Shown: positions 21,950 through 31,220 of the stretch, one piece after another
How the letters are laid out: every line of letters starts with the position of its first letter
Numbering within the stretch: position 1 is the stretch's first letter
From: Myxococcales bacterium
Lineage (GTDB): Bacteria > Myxococcota_A > Polyangia > Fen-1088
NCBI GenBank assembly: GCA_025350815.1
Contig: JANXXE010000146.1
Span: 1 to 39,350, forward strand
DNA: 39,350 nucleotides
Direction of reading: 5' to 3'
The notes under the pieces: model-generated
Database searches by the model: none
Seen by the model: the letters and a program-made list of their open reading frames with translations, nothing else
Told to the model about the DNA's origin: nothing
Position numbers and translations under genes: made by a program

Positions 21950-22168
21950 ATGCGCAAGGTCGCGGCAGCGAAGTTCAAGGAACAATGCCTGTCCATCCTG
22001 GACCATCTGGGACCGGAGGGAATCGTCGTGACCAAACACGGAAAACCCGTCGCGAAGGTGATTCCTTTCGAACGCGCGTCGGCTGGCCTCATCGGCGCTC
22101 TTCGCGGACGCATCACGATCAACGGCAAGATCCTGTCCACCGGTTTGGCCTGGGACGCCGGTGGTTAA
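21950..22168 (+). CDS. Phd/YefM-type antitoxin
   Basis: The 72-residue protein starts MRKVAAAKFKEQCLSILDHL and continues IVVTKHGKPVAKVIPF, the classic Phd/YefM N-terminal DNA-binding fold. The remaining 25 residues would bind the toxin. The ATG at 21950 is chosen because the fold starts there; a start at 21935 would fall inside the spacer. It overlaps the toxin gene by 8 bp, so the two are translated together. This antitoxin family differs from the one 500 bp upstream, so the two modules were acquired or assembled separately rather than by duplication. Confidence 0.86.
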   Translation: MRKVAAAKFKEQCLSILDHLGPEGIVVTKHGKPVAKVIPFERASAGLIGALRGRITINGKILSTGLAWDAGG

Positions 22169-22520
22169 CCTCGACACCCACGTGCTGATTCACGCCTTGG
22201 ACGGGGTGATAACCGCCAAGGAACGTCGTGTCCTGGGCGGAACCACCTGGTGCATTTCCGCGATCGTTCTGTGGGAGATCGCCAAGCTGGCCCAGCTGGG
22301 TCGGATCGACGTGGATCTCGACGACGCGGACGTGGTCAGGACGCTGTCATCGCTGCATGTCTGGCCGATCGACCTTGCGGTCAGCGTTCAAAGCACACGC
22401 CTGGATTTCAAATCGGATCCTGCGGACGAACTGATCGCGGCAACCAGTGTGGTTCATCGCGTGCCGCTGCTGACCCGCGACGCCAGGATCAAGACGTCGC
22501 GAATCGTGCCGTTCGCCTGA
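22161..22520 (+). CDS. vapC: PIN-domain toxin of the second module
   Basis: The 119-residue PIN protein has Asp5 in VNLDTHVLIHAL, Glu in IVLWEIAKLAQLGRI, Asp in SDPADELIAATS and Asp in LLTRDARI, giving the full four-acidic set of an active VapC RNase. It is of the compact type usually partnered with Phd-like antitoxins, matching its neighbour. The GTG start overlaps the antitoxin end by 8 bp. The cytochrome c maturation operon begins 140 bp downstream; no terminator is evident between them. Confidence 0.88.
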   Translation: MVNLDTHVLIHALDGVITAKERRVLGGTTWCISAIVLWEIAKLAQLGRIDVDLDDADVVRTLSSLHVWPIDLAVSVQSTRLDFKSDPADELIAATSVVHRVPLLTRDARIKTSRIVPFA

Positions 22521-22660
22521 ACGCCCCGGGTCGGGTGGCTCTTTCACTCACATTTCCGTGCTAAGGTTTTTGCCGGCTGGTAGAAACACCGGTCGCGGGG
22601 GCATCTGGTCACCGTTCGCGAAACCCCTGAAATAACAGGCATAACCAAGAGGTACCGCCC

Positions 22661-25183
22661 ATGGCTGCGTTCGGCACCTTGACCCTTCTCATCGCCCTGG
22701 TGGTCGCGACCTACGGGGGCGTCGCGTCGATCATCGGCGTCCGCCGCCAGAACACGCGCCTCATCGAATCGGGGCGGTCCGCCGCCTACGGGCTGGCGGC
22801 CATCCTGGGCCTGTCGTCCGTGTCGCTGGTCTATTCCTTCGTCACCCACGACTATTCGATCCGTTACGTCCAGCGCTATTCGGACGCGTCGTCGCCGCTG
22901 TTCTATCAAATCACGGCGTACTGGGGCGGCCTGGACGGGTCAATCCTGTGGTGGGTCTTCCTGCTGTCGGTGTTCTCGGCCATCGCCATCCACACCAACC
23001 GCCACCGCCAGAAGGAAATTCTGCCCTACGCCGTCGCGGCCCTGATGACCATCGCGGACTTCTTCCTGTTCGTCATCGTCTTTCACAAGAACCCCTTCGA
23101 CACCTACCTGACGGCCGCGCCGACCACCGGCGAGGGGCTGAACCCGCTGCTGCAAAACGCGTACATGATCACGCACCCGCCGTCGCTGTACACCGGCTTC
23201 GTCGGAATGAGCATCCCGTTCGCGTTCGCCATGGGCGCGCTGATTTCCGGGCACCTGGACGACGCGTGGATCGTGGCGGTGCGGCGCTGGACGCTGATTT
23301 CCTGGTTCTTCCTGTCCATGGGCCTGACCCTGGGCATGCTGTGGGCGTATGAAGAACTGGGCTGGGGCGGATTCTGGGGCTGGGATCCCGTCGAGAACGC
23401 GGGCTTTCTGCCCTGGCTGACCGGCACCGCCTTCCTGCATTCGGTGATGATCCAGGAACGCCGCGGCATGATGAAGATCTGGAACTTCACCCTGGTCATC
23501 CTGACCTTTTTCCTGACCATCTTCGGCACCTTCATGACCCGTTCGGGCGTCGTGCAGTCGGTGCACGCCTTCGGCCAGGATTCGAAGATGGCCTGGATGT
23601 TCACGGGCTTCATGGTGTTGATCCTGCTGGTCAGCTTCGGCTTCCTGATTGCGCGCCTGCCCGAGCTGCGTGCGCGCGGCAAGCTGGATTCGTGGCTGTC
23701 GCGCGAGGCGGCTTTCCTGGTCAACAACTGGATCCTGCTGTTCTCGGCCTTCTTCATCCTGTTCGCGACCATGTTCCCCACGTTGTCGGAAGCGGTCATC
23801 GGCGAACGCATCACCGTCGGGCCGCCCTTCTTCAATAAATGGATGATACCGATCGGCCTGACGCTGCTGTTCTTGACCGGCGTGGGGCCGCTTATCGCCT
23901 GGCGCAAGGCCACGCTGTCGCATCTGCGCTATCAGTTTCTGTGGCCGCTGTCGGCCGGGGCCGTGGCGGCGGTGGCCAGCGTGGCGCTGGGGCTGGGCAG
24001 CTCGTGGGCGGCGGTGGTGTGCTTTTCGTTTTGCGCCTTCGTCGTCGGGACGATTACGCAGGAATTCGCGCGCGGGGCATCGATCCGCCAGCGCAACACC
24101 GGTTCCGGCATCATTTTGTCGCTGCTGGGCATGGTCATCCGCGGACGCCGCCGCTATGGCGGATACGTGGTCCACGCGGCCATCGTGCTGATGTTCCTGG
24201 GCTTCGCAGGTCAGGCGTATCAGAAGGAACTGGAGATCAAGATGGTCCCGGGCCAGACGCAGACCTTCGGGCGCTACACCCTGCGCTTCGACCGCCTGTC
24301 GCACGAAGAGGATCGCCAGAAGGAAATGATCACCGGGGAAGTCACGGTCATGGCCGACGGCAAGGTCATCGACCGCATGCGGCCCGCGCGCTGGTTCTTC
24401 AAGAAGAAGCCGGACTCGCCCACGACCGAGGTCGCCATCCGGCGCATGCCCGCCGAGGATCTGTACATCACCCTGGGCAACTATGATGTCGGCGAGGGCA
24501 CGGCGGCCTTGAAGCTGGTCATCAATCCGCTGGTCGACTGGATCTGGTGCGGCTTCATGCTGCTGGCCATCGGCACGGGCATCGCGCTGCTGCCGGACAC
24601 CGTGCTGGCGCCGCTGACGGTGCGGCTGCCCGCGGGCAGTGCGGTCCCAGGCGGGGGCGGGGGCGGGAACAGCGGGGGCGCAGCCACAGTGTTGCTGATG
24701 GTGCTGGGCCTTGCGCTTGGGGGCGCTGGCGTCGCGAACGCGGCCACGCCCGACCAGATCGAGGCGGATCGGAAGTGGCTGGACGCCAACATCATGTGCC
24801 TGTGCGGGATGGGCGGCTCGGGCTGCCGGCACGTGCTGGGCGATTGCGGTGGCGAATGCGGTCACGCGCCGATGGAACGGCAGAAGGTGCGCGAGATGCT
24901 GGAACAGGGCAAGACCCGCGAGGAGATCAAGGCGTACTTCATGGAACGTTACGGCGGACAGGTCGCCCTCGCCTCGCCCCTTGACCAGGGCTTCAACCGT
25001 CTGGCCTGGGCGCTGCCCTACGGTCTGGGCGTCGTCGGGGCCGGGGCGCTGGCCATCGGCGCCTGGCGCTTCACCAAGCGGCAACCGGCGTCCGCTGACC
25101 CCGCCGCGGCAACCGCAGCCTCGCCCGTCGATCCTGAGCTGGAAGATCGACTAGAGGACGAGCTTTCGAAACTGGACACGTGA
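22661..25183 (+). CDS. ccmF: CcmF-CcmH fusion, cytochrome c haem lyase
   Basis: Residues 1-660 are CcmF, the polytopic haem lyase: tryptophan-rich WGGFWGWDPVENAGFLPWL (about 233-251), many helices, and a large periplasmic loop before the last helix. A Gly-rich linker (about 663-675) is followed by a signal-peptide-like hydrophobic stretch ending GVANAATPDQ and a CcmH domain (about 690-800), then a final helix and an acidic tail. CcmH normally reduces apocytochrome cysteines with an LRCxxC motif. Here it is Cys713-x-Cys715 with Cys722, Cys729 and Cys733 (MCLCGMGGSGC). A good Shine-Dalgarno (AGAGGT, 7 nt spacing) precedes the ATG. First gene of the operon; overlaps the next by 4 bp. Confidence 0.92.
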   Translation: MAAFGTLTLLIALVVATYGGVASIIGVRRQNTRLIESGRSAAYGLAAILGLSSVSLVYSFVTHDYSIRYVQRYSDASSPLFYQITAYWGGLDGSILWWVFLLSVFSAIAIHTNRHRQKEILPYAVAALMTIADFFLFVIVFHKNPFDTYLTAAPTTGEGLNPLLQNAYMITHPPSLYTGFVGMSIPFAFAMGALISGHLDDAWIVAVRRWTLISWFFLSMGLTLGMLWAYEELGWGGFWGWDPVENAGFLPWLTGTAFLHSVMIQERRGMMKIWNFTLVILTFFLTIFGTFMTRSGVVQSVHAFGQDSKMAWMFTGFMVLILLVSFGFLIARLPELRARGKLDSWLSREAAFLVNNWILLFSAFFILFATMFPTLSEAVIGERITVGPPFFNKWMIPIGLTLLFLTGVGPLIAWRKATLSHLRYQFLWPLSAGAVAAVASVALGLGSSWAAVVCFSFCAFVVGTITQEFARGASIRQRNTGSGIILSLLGMVIRGRRRYGGYVVHAAIVLMFLGFAGQAYQKELEIKMVPGQTQTFGRYTLRFDRLSHEEDRQKEMITGEVTVMADGKVIDRMRPARWFFKKKPDSPTTEVAIRRMPAEDLYITLGNYDVGEGTAALKLVINPLVDWIWCGFMLLAIGTGIALLPDTVLAPLTVRLPAGSAVPGGGGGGNSGGAATVLLMVLGLALGGAGVANAATPDQIEADRKWLDANIMCLCGMGGSGCRHVLGDCGGECGHAPMERQKVREMLEQGKTREEIKAYFMERYGGQVALASPLDQGFNRLAWALPYGLGVVGAGALAIGAWRFTKRQPASADPAAATAASPVDPELEDRLEDELSKLDT

Positions 25184-25761
25184 GCACGCCGGCAAAAGCC
25201 GCCCCGCCCGCCAGTCGAAAGATTCCAGCCTCCGCGCTGGCAGTCGCCGGCGCTGCCGCGGCCATCGTCTACGGGATCTACGGAGCCAGCCTGAAATTCG
25301 GCGCCCCGCTGGTCATCCTGGGTCTGGGCGGCGTCGCGTTGGCCATGTGCGGCCTTGCGCTGTGGCGCGTTTTGGACCCGCTGTTGCGCCCGGATTCGGG
25401 TGCCGTCGAGGGGCCGCGCGCGCCGGCCCGTCTGCGCGAATTGGAACGCGACAAGCAGGCTGTTCTCAAGGCCATTCGCGAAATCGAGCTTGACTACCAG
25501 ATGCGCAAGATTGCCGAGGCGGATTATCGCGAGATGACCCAGCGCTACCGCGCACGCGCCATGCGCATCATCAGCGAGCTGGATGCCGGCGACGATTTCC
25601 GCGCGCTGATTGAACGCGAGCTCAAAAACCGGCTGGCCGCCGTGCAGGCCGCCGCCATTCCCGGCTGCCCCACGTGCGGAATCAGCAACGACAGGGACGC
25701 GGTGTTTTGCAAGAAGTGCGGCGGCAAGCTGGGCGCCCCCCCCGCGAAGGCAAATGCATGA
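25180..25761 (+). CDS. CcmI-like membrane protein with zinc ribbon
   Basis: The 193-residue protein has two membrane segments (about 17-40 and 47-75), then a charged helix LRELERDKQAVLKAIREIEL with DYQMRKIAEADY. That pattern is known from CcmI-type and related proteins beside ccm genes. It ends in a zinc ribbon CPTCGISNDRDAVFCKKCGG (C-x2-C and C-x2-C). CcmI delivers apocytochromes to the lyase; the helix fits, but the TPR domain of true CcmI is missing and the zinc ribbon is unusual, so the role is inferred. The GTG start overlaps ccmFH as GTGA, and the stop overlaps the next ATG. Confidence 0.7.
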   Translation: MSTPAKAAPPASRKIPASALAVAGAAAAIVYGIYGASLKFGAPLVILGLGGVALAMCGLALWRVLDPLLRPDSGAVEGPRAPARLRELERDKQAVLKAIREIELDYQMRKIAEADYREMTQRYRARAMRIISELDAGDDFRALIERELKNRLAAVQAAAIPGCPTCGISNDRDAVFCKKCGGKLGAPPAKANA

Positions 25762-27392
25762 GGACGCTCAAGACCTTCGTGCTGGGCGTGCTCCTGGTCG
25801 CGGCCGGCTTTGCGGCCAGCTTTGCGCCCAGCTTTGCGGCCGTAGCTGCGCAGCCGCCGATGGGCGGCGGGATGCCGGACCTGCGGACCATGTCGGGCAA
25901 GCCACTGCCCGTGGCGGAACTGCGGCCCGGAACGGTGACCGTGCGCGTGTCGCGCAAGATGCCCGTCAATGCAGCGGCGGGAATCGAAGTCACGGCCATT
26001 GTGTCCGCGCCCGACGGCGAGTCCCGCAAGCACGTCGCCAAGACCGGCGACGACGGGCGCGCGACCTTCGACGGACTGTCCGTCGGTCACCAGTTCAAGG
26101 CCGAGGCCACCATCGACGGTGAGCGCTTGCAGACGGCGGATTTCACGATTCCGACCCAGGGTGGGACGCGCATCATGCTGATAGCCGGTCTCGCCGCAGG
26201 CGGCCCCGCGTTGCCCGAGGGGGCGCCCGACGAGCCGGCCGAGGATCCCTTTGCGCGCGCGGCGGTCACCGGCACCATCGAGGAACGCGACGGCCTGCCC
26301 CGCGGCACGCTGAACGTCGAGTTGGTCGCGCCCGGCGGCAAGGGTTTGCCGGGCCTGGAAGTGAAGCTGGGCCAGGTTGGCAGTGACAAGATCATCAAGG
26401 TGCACCGAGCGACGTCCGACGCGCAGGGCATCGCGCACTTTTCCGACCTTCCCACAGGCGAGGCCGCCGGCTACGCCGCGCTGGTCGACCACGACGGCAT
26501 GCGCCTGGCCACGCCCGTCTTCCGCATGTCCCCCGACAAGGGCATGCACAGCCGCATCCCGTCGCTGGAGCGCACCAACGATTCGTCGGTGCTGCGCATC
26601 GACAACCGATCCGTCGTGGTGATCGAGGCGCGCGAGGACGCGCTGGCCATCATGCAAAGCCTGGTATTCCGCAACACCTCGGAGAAACTGTTCGATCCCG
26701 GCGAGGGCGGGCTGGTGCTGCCGCTGCCCACCGGTTTCGTCAACGCGCAGGAGATTTCGGGCGGCGTCCCGGTCGAGGCGCGCACGCGCGAGGGCATGGC
26801 CGTCCGCGCGGTGATTGCCCCCAATAGCGCGGCTTCGTTCGCCACGCAGGCGCGTTTCGGATTCATTTTGCCGGCGGACGGCGCGTCCGACATCGCATAC
26901 AAGCAGCCGCTGCCGACCGGGATGGAAAGTCCGCTTATCGTGATCCCCGCGGACACCGGCATTACCCTGCAGGGCCCGGGCCTGCGGCGCATTGCCGACA
27001 CCGCCGACGCCCGCGGTGGAAAGGTGCTGCGGTATGAGTCGGACGCGATCTCCCCCGGTGGTGCCCTGATCATGACCGTGGTGGGGCTGCCCACGCGGGA
27101 TACGTCCGGTCGCAAGATTGCAGGCACGCTGGCGCTGCTGCTGTTGTTCGCGGCGCTGGTCTTCGCGCGGCCACCGAAGGGAGCCGCCGCTGGCGACGCA
27201 CAGGCCTTGCAGCCCCTGGTGGCCCGCCGCGAGAAACTGTTCGCCGATCTGGTCGCTTTCGAGCAGCGCAGCCGGCAACAAGGCGACGCGCGCGCGGAAC
27301 CCGCGCAAGAGCGCCGCGAGCTTGTCGCAAAACTCGAGGCGGTCTACCGCCAGCTCGCTGGCCTCGAAAGACGCGAGGAACAGCCCGGGTGA
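25758..27392 (+). CDS. unknown secreted/membrane protein within the ccm operon
   Basis: The 544-residue chain has a signal peptide (cleavage near AAVAA, residue 31) and a carboxypeptidase-regulatory-like beta-sandwich (about 50-135, with GDDGRATFDGL). A second similar domain follows (about 170-255, with TSDAQGIAHFSDLPTG), then a beta-rich region (260-450), one membrane helix (about 453-470, IAGTLALLLLFAALVFA) and a cytosolic coiled-coil tail. The bulk would lie in the periplasm. I do not recognise a named family. Overlaps of 4 bp on both sides (ATGA at 25758, GTGA at 27389) tie its expression to ccm, so it is probably a lineage-specific assembly factor. I start at the ATG at 25758, not upstream inside the neighbour. 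Confidence 0.8.
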   Translation: MRTLKTFVLGVLLVAAGFAASFAPSFAAVAAQPPMGGGMPDLRTMSGKPLPVAELRPGTVTVRVSRKMPVNAAAGIEVTAIVSAPDGESRKHVAKTGDDGRATFDGLSVGHQFKAEATIDGERLQTADFTIPTQGGTRIMLIAGLAAGGPALPEGAPDEPAEDPFARAAVTGTIEERDGLPRGTLNVELVAPGGKGLPGLEVKLGQVGSDKIIKVHRATSDAQGIAHFSDLPTGEAAGYAALVDHDGMRLATPVFRMSPDKGMHSRIPSLERTNDSSVLRIDNRSVVVIEAREDALAIMQSLVFRNTSEKLFDPGEGGLVLPLPTGFVNAQEISGGVPVEARTREGMAVRAVIAPNSAASFATQARFGFILPADGASDIAYKQPLPTGMESPLIVIPADTGITLQGPGLRRIADTADARGGKVLRYESDAISPGGALIMTVVGLPTRDTSGRKIAGTLALLLLFAALVFARPPKGAAAGDAQALQPLVARREKLFADLVAFEQRSRQQGDARAEPAQERRELVAKLEAVYRQLAGLERREEQPG

Positions 27393-28102
27393 CCACGCTG
27401 CGGCTCGACGGCGTCGGCAAGACCTTCGGGCGGCACCGGGCCCTCATCGACATTTCGACGACGTTTTCGACTGGCCAGGTGGCCGTCGTGCTGGGCCCCA
27501 ACGGCGCCGGGAAAAGCACGCTGTTGGGCATTCTGTCGACGCTGATGCAGCCCACGACGGGCGCCGTCCTGTGGGGCGCCGAGCGGATGGGGCGGGACAG
27601 CAACATGCGCACGGCCGTCGGCTACGTCGGGCACGAGCCGGGCCTGTACGGCGATCTGACCGCGCGCGAGAATCTGTCGCTGTTCGGATCACTGTACGGG
27701 ATCCCCGATGTTGGCGCGCGCGTCGGGGCGATGCTGACGCGCGTGGGCCTGGGTGACGTGCGCCCGGACGCCGCGGCGCGGACATTTTCGCGCGGAATGA
27801 TGCAGCGACTGTCGCTGGCACGCGCGCTGATGCACGAGCCGCCCATCCTGCTGTTCGACGAGCCGGCCGCCGCCCTGGATCCCCAGGGTGCGGACTGGCT
27901 GACCGGCGAAATTCGCCAAGAGCGCGCGGCCGGGCGCCTGGTCCTGCTGGTCACGCACGATCTGGACGCCGCAGCCTCGGTTGCCGACCAGCTACTGGTC
28001 CTGCGCCGCGGGCGCCTGACTTTCGACGAGACGCGCGCGGGCGGATTCGCCCCCGAAGCCGTACGCAGCCTTTACCAGGAGAAAACCCGTGCCGGCGGCT
28101 AG
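27389..28102 (+). CDS. ccmA: haem exporter ABC ATPase CcmA
   Basis: The 237-residue ABC ATPase has Walker A GPNGAGKST (36-44), signature FSRGMMQRLSLARAL (SRGMMQR replacing LSGGQ, as usual in CcmA), Walker B ILLFDEPAAALDPQG and the switch His in VTHDLDAA. With CcmB and CcmC it forms the CcmABCD complex that releases haem-loaded CcmE for cytochrome c maturation. The GTG start overlaps the upstream unknown gene by 4 bp, and the end overlaps ccmB by 14 bp, a tight coupling that suits a stoichiometric complex. Confidence 0.92.
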   Translation: MTTLRLDGVGKTFGRHRALIDISTTFSTGQVAVVLGPNGAGKSTLLGILSTLMQPTTGAVLWGAERMGRDSNMRTAVGYVGHEPGLYGDLTARENLSLFGSLYGIPDVGARVGAMLTRVGLGDVRPDAAARTFSRGMMQRLSLARALMHEPPILLFDEPAAALDPQGADWLTGEIRQERAAGRLVLLVTHDLDAAASVADQLLVLRRGRLTFDETRAGGFAPEAVRSLYQEKTRAGG

Positions 28103-28796
28103 CCCCGGCTGGTGGGCGCAGGCGGCGCAGATCGCCCGCAAAGATCTGCGCCTGGAATGGCGCAGCCGCGAGGTCCTGTTCACCATGACCTTTCTGGCCA
28201 CGCTGGTCGTACTCATCTTTTCGTTCGCGTTCATCGCGGGCGACGACAGTTCGCTGAGCCCCAGTGTCACGGCCGGAATCCTGTGGGTGGCGGTGCTGTT
28301 CTCGGGGACGGTGGGGCTGTCGCGCACCTTCGACCGCGAACGCGAGGGCGAGGCGATTCGGTCCCTGTTGCTGTCCCCGGTGCCCCGGTCAGCCATCTAC
28401 GCGGGCAAGGTGGTCGCCACCACGGTGCTGATGTTCATGGTCGAGCTGATCGTCACCCCGCTGGCTGCGGTATTCTTTTCGACGACGATCAGCACGCATG
28501 CCGCCTGGCTGGCCTTGCTGCTGCTGCTGGGCACCATTGGATTCGCGGCGGTAGGCGTGGTGTTCTCGGCAGGCCTGCTGCGTTCGCGCAGCCGGGACGT
28601 GTTGCTGTCGGTAATGCTGTTCCCGATCGTCGCCCCCGTGGTCATGGCGGGGGCCCGCGGGACCAGTTTGCTGTTGGACCCCGCCACCCCCGACATGGGC
28701 GGCGCGCTGCTGTGGACGCAGGTGCTGGCCGTCGCTGCCGTGGTGTTCGTTACCGTCGGGCTGTGGGCATTCGAGCCGGTGGCGACGGGAGAATAG
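28089..28796 (+). CDS. ccmB: haem exporter permease CcmB
   Basis: The 235-residue protein has six predicted helices. The family start IARKDLRLEWRSREVLFTM is followed by LWVAVLFSGTVGLSRTFDRE, the cytosolic loop EGEAIRSLLLSPVPRSAIY and a C-terminal helix. CcmB is the membrane partner of CcmA. The GTG start lies 14 bp inside the ccmA end, and ccmC begins 17 nt after the stop. Confidence 0.9.
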   Translation: MPAASPGWWAQAAQIARKDLRLEWRSREVLFTMTFLATLVVLIFSFAFIAGDDSSLSPSVTAGILWVAVLFSGTVGLSRTFDREREGEAIRSLLLSPVPRSAIYAGKVVATTVLMFMVELIVTPLAAVFFSTTISTHAAWLALLLLLGTIGFAAVGVVFSAGLLRSRSRDVLLSVMLFPIVAPVVMAGARGTSLLLDPATPDMGGALLWTQVLAVAAVVFVTVGLWAFEPVATGE

Positions 28797-28813
28797 GGGT
28801 AATATCGACCACC

Positions 28814-29503
28814 ATGTCGGCCGGCCGCCCGTCTGATTTCCGTCTTGTCGCGGGCGCCGCCGTGGCCGCGCTGGGGTTTCTCGGCATCCCCTTTCTGATC
28901 GCCGCCACGCCCATCGAGCCAGTCATGGGCATCGTGCAGAAGATTTTTTATTTCCATGTCCCCTGTGCCTATCTGCTGTTCCTGTCGACCTTCGTCTGCG
29001 CCGGCGCCAGCATCGCGTACCTGTTCAAGGGCAGTGAGGGCGGCGATCGGCTGGCGCTGTGCTCGGCCGAGTTGGGCGTGCTGTTCGGGCTGTGCGTACT
29101 GGTCACCGGACCCCTGTGGGCGCGCGTGGCCTGGGGCGTGTACTGGCAGTGGGACGCGCGCCTGACCAGCGCCCTGCTGCTGTGGCTGATGCTGGTCGGG
29201 TATCTTTTGGCCCGTCGCTACGGCGGTCCCGCGGCCAAACGCCTGGCCGCCGGCCTGGCGCTGTTCGCGGCGGTCGATGCGCCCCTCGTCTATGTCAGCG
29301 TCAACGTGTGGCGCACCATTCACCCCAACACCAGCGTCATCACCCAAAGCGTCCCCGAGATGAAGCTGGCAGTCCGCCTGGCCGCCCTGCTGTTCTTGGT
29401 TCTGTGGGGCGTGCTGCTGGCGCTGCGCCTGCGCCTGGAACGCGCCCGCGCGGCGCTGGGCGAACTGGAACTGGCCTGCGAGGATGCCCTGGAGGGGCCC
29501 TGA
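28814..29503 (+). CDS. ccmC: haem handling protein CcmC
   Basis: The 229-residue polytopic protein of the haem-handling family has two periplasmic His (FYFHVP near residue 49 and TIHPNTS) that ligate haem and the tryptophan-rich WGVYWQWDARLTSALLLWL segment between them. It loads haem onto CcmE. About six helices are visible. It starts 17 nt after ccmB, and ccmD follows 2 nt after its stop. All key residues appear intact even though no ccmE lies in the window, implying ccmE is encoded elsewhere. Confidence 0.92.
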   Translation: MSAGRPSDFRLVAGAAVAALGFLGIPFLIAATPIEPVMGIVQKIFYFHVPCAYLLFLSTFVCAGASIAYLFKGSEGGDRLALCSAELGVLFGLCVLVTGPLWARVAWGVYWQWDARLTSALLLWLMLVGYLLARRYGGPAAKRLAAGLALFAAVDAPLVYVSVNVWRTIHPNTSVITQSVPEMKLAVRLAALLFLVLWGVLLALRLRLERARAALGELELACEDALEGP

Positions 29504-29505
29504 TC

Positions 29506-29778
29506 ATGAACCACAAGCACCGTCTACACTCTGTTGTCTGCGCACTGGTCGTCGCGCTGGCGCCCGCGCTGGCGCTTGGCCAGCAATACGAAAAGATCGA
29601 CGATCCCATCCGGCCCAGATTGTCACCCTCGCCCTTCGTTCTGGGCGCCTACGGCTTCATCTGGGCGGCCGTCCTGGTGTACGTCGTCTTCGTCGCCAAG
29701 GGCCTGGCCCGCGTGCGCGGCGAACTCGACAGCCTGCGCACAAAGGTCGATCGCGAAGGAAAGAAGCCCACGGCCTAG
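29506..29778 (+). CDS. ccmD: CcmD-like small membrane protein
   Basis: The 90-residue product has a hydrophobic N-terminal stretch (VVCALVVALAPALALG), a short Pro-rich segment and a second helix with the CcmD character (VLGAYGFIWAAVLVYVVFVA) followed by a basic, coiled tail. CcmD helps detach haem-loaded CcmE from CcmABC. Typical CcmD has one helix and about 60-70 residues, so the extra N-terminal hydrophobic segment, perhaps a cleaved signal, is unusual. Position right after ccmC supports the assignment. Confidence 0.75.
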   Translation: MNHKHRLHSVVCALVVALAPALALGQQYEKIDDPIRPRLSPSPFVLGAYGFIWAAVLVYVVFVAKGLARVRGELDSLRTKVDREGKKPTA

Positions 29779-29790
29779 GTCGCACGCTGG

Positions 29791-29985
29791 ATGCCCCCGT
29801 CATCGCACTTCATCTACATCCCGGCGATTGTCCTTCTGGGAATCGTGCTGGGCTTCATCTGGGGCTCGAAAGCCGCGCGTGAGGCCGTGCGCCTGGAGGA
29901 ACAGCGTCTCGCCGAACGCGCCCGCCGCAAGGCCGAACGGGCCGCAACCAAGGCTGGCGACAGCGGCGGGGGACCGCCCGCCTAA
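29791..29985 (+). CDS. 64-residue membrane protein, end of ccm operon
   Basis: One helix (FIYIPAIVLLGIVLGFIWG) is followed by a strongly charged Arg/Glu/Ala coiled-coil segment. No family is recognised. It starts 12 nt after ccmD, is in the same direction, and is the last gene before the acyl-CoA dehydrogenase, so it may be another small ccm accessory protein. The helix-plus-coil layout is similar to CcmD, so it could be a divergent duplicate. Confidence 0.65.
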   Translation: MPPSSHFIYIPAIVLLGIVLGFIWGSKAAREAVRLEEQRLAERARRKAERAATKAGDSGGGPPA

Positions 29986-30029
29986 AGAGTCCGCGTCACA
30001 GAACCGAAGGTAACCGACGAGGTGTGCCC

Positions 30030-31175
<1,146 letters not shown>

Positions 31176-31220
31176 GCGGGGCCGCTCAAGTCCGCCGGGG
31201 TTTCGGCCGATTCCACCTTT

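Noticed and set aside
22940-25084. 714-codon minus-strand frame opposite ccmFH
   Set aside because: It has a low-complexity Gln/Arg/Glu/His-rich composition typical of an antisense shadow, while the plus strand encodes clear CcmF and CcmH motifs.
25545-27308. 587-codon minus-strand frame opposite the unknown ccm-operon gene
   Set aside because: The plus-strand frame has a signal peptide, beta domains, a helix and 4-bp overlaps with neighbours; the minus frame has none of these.
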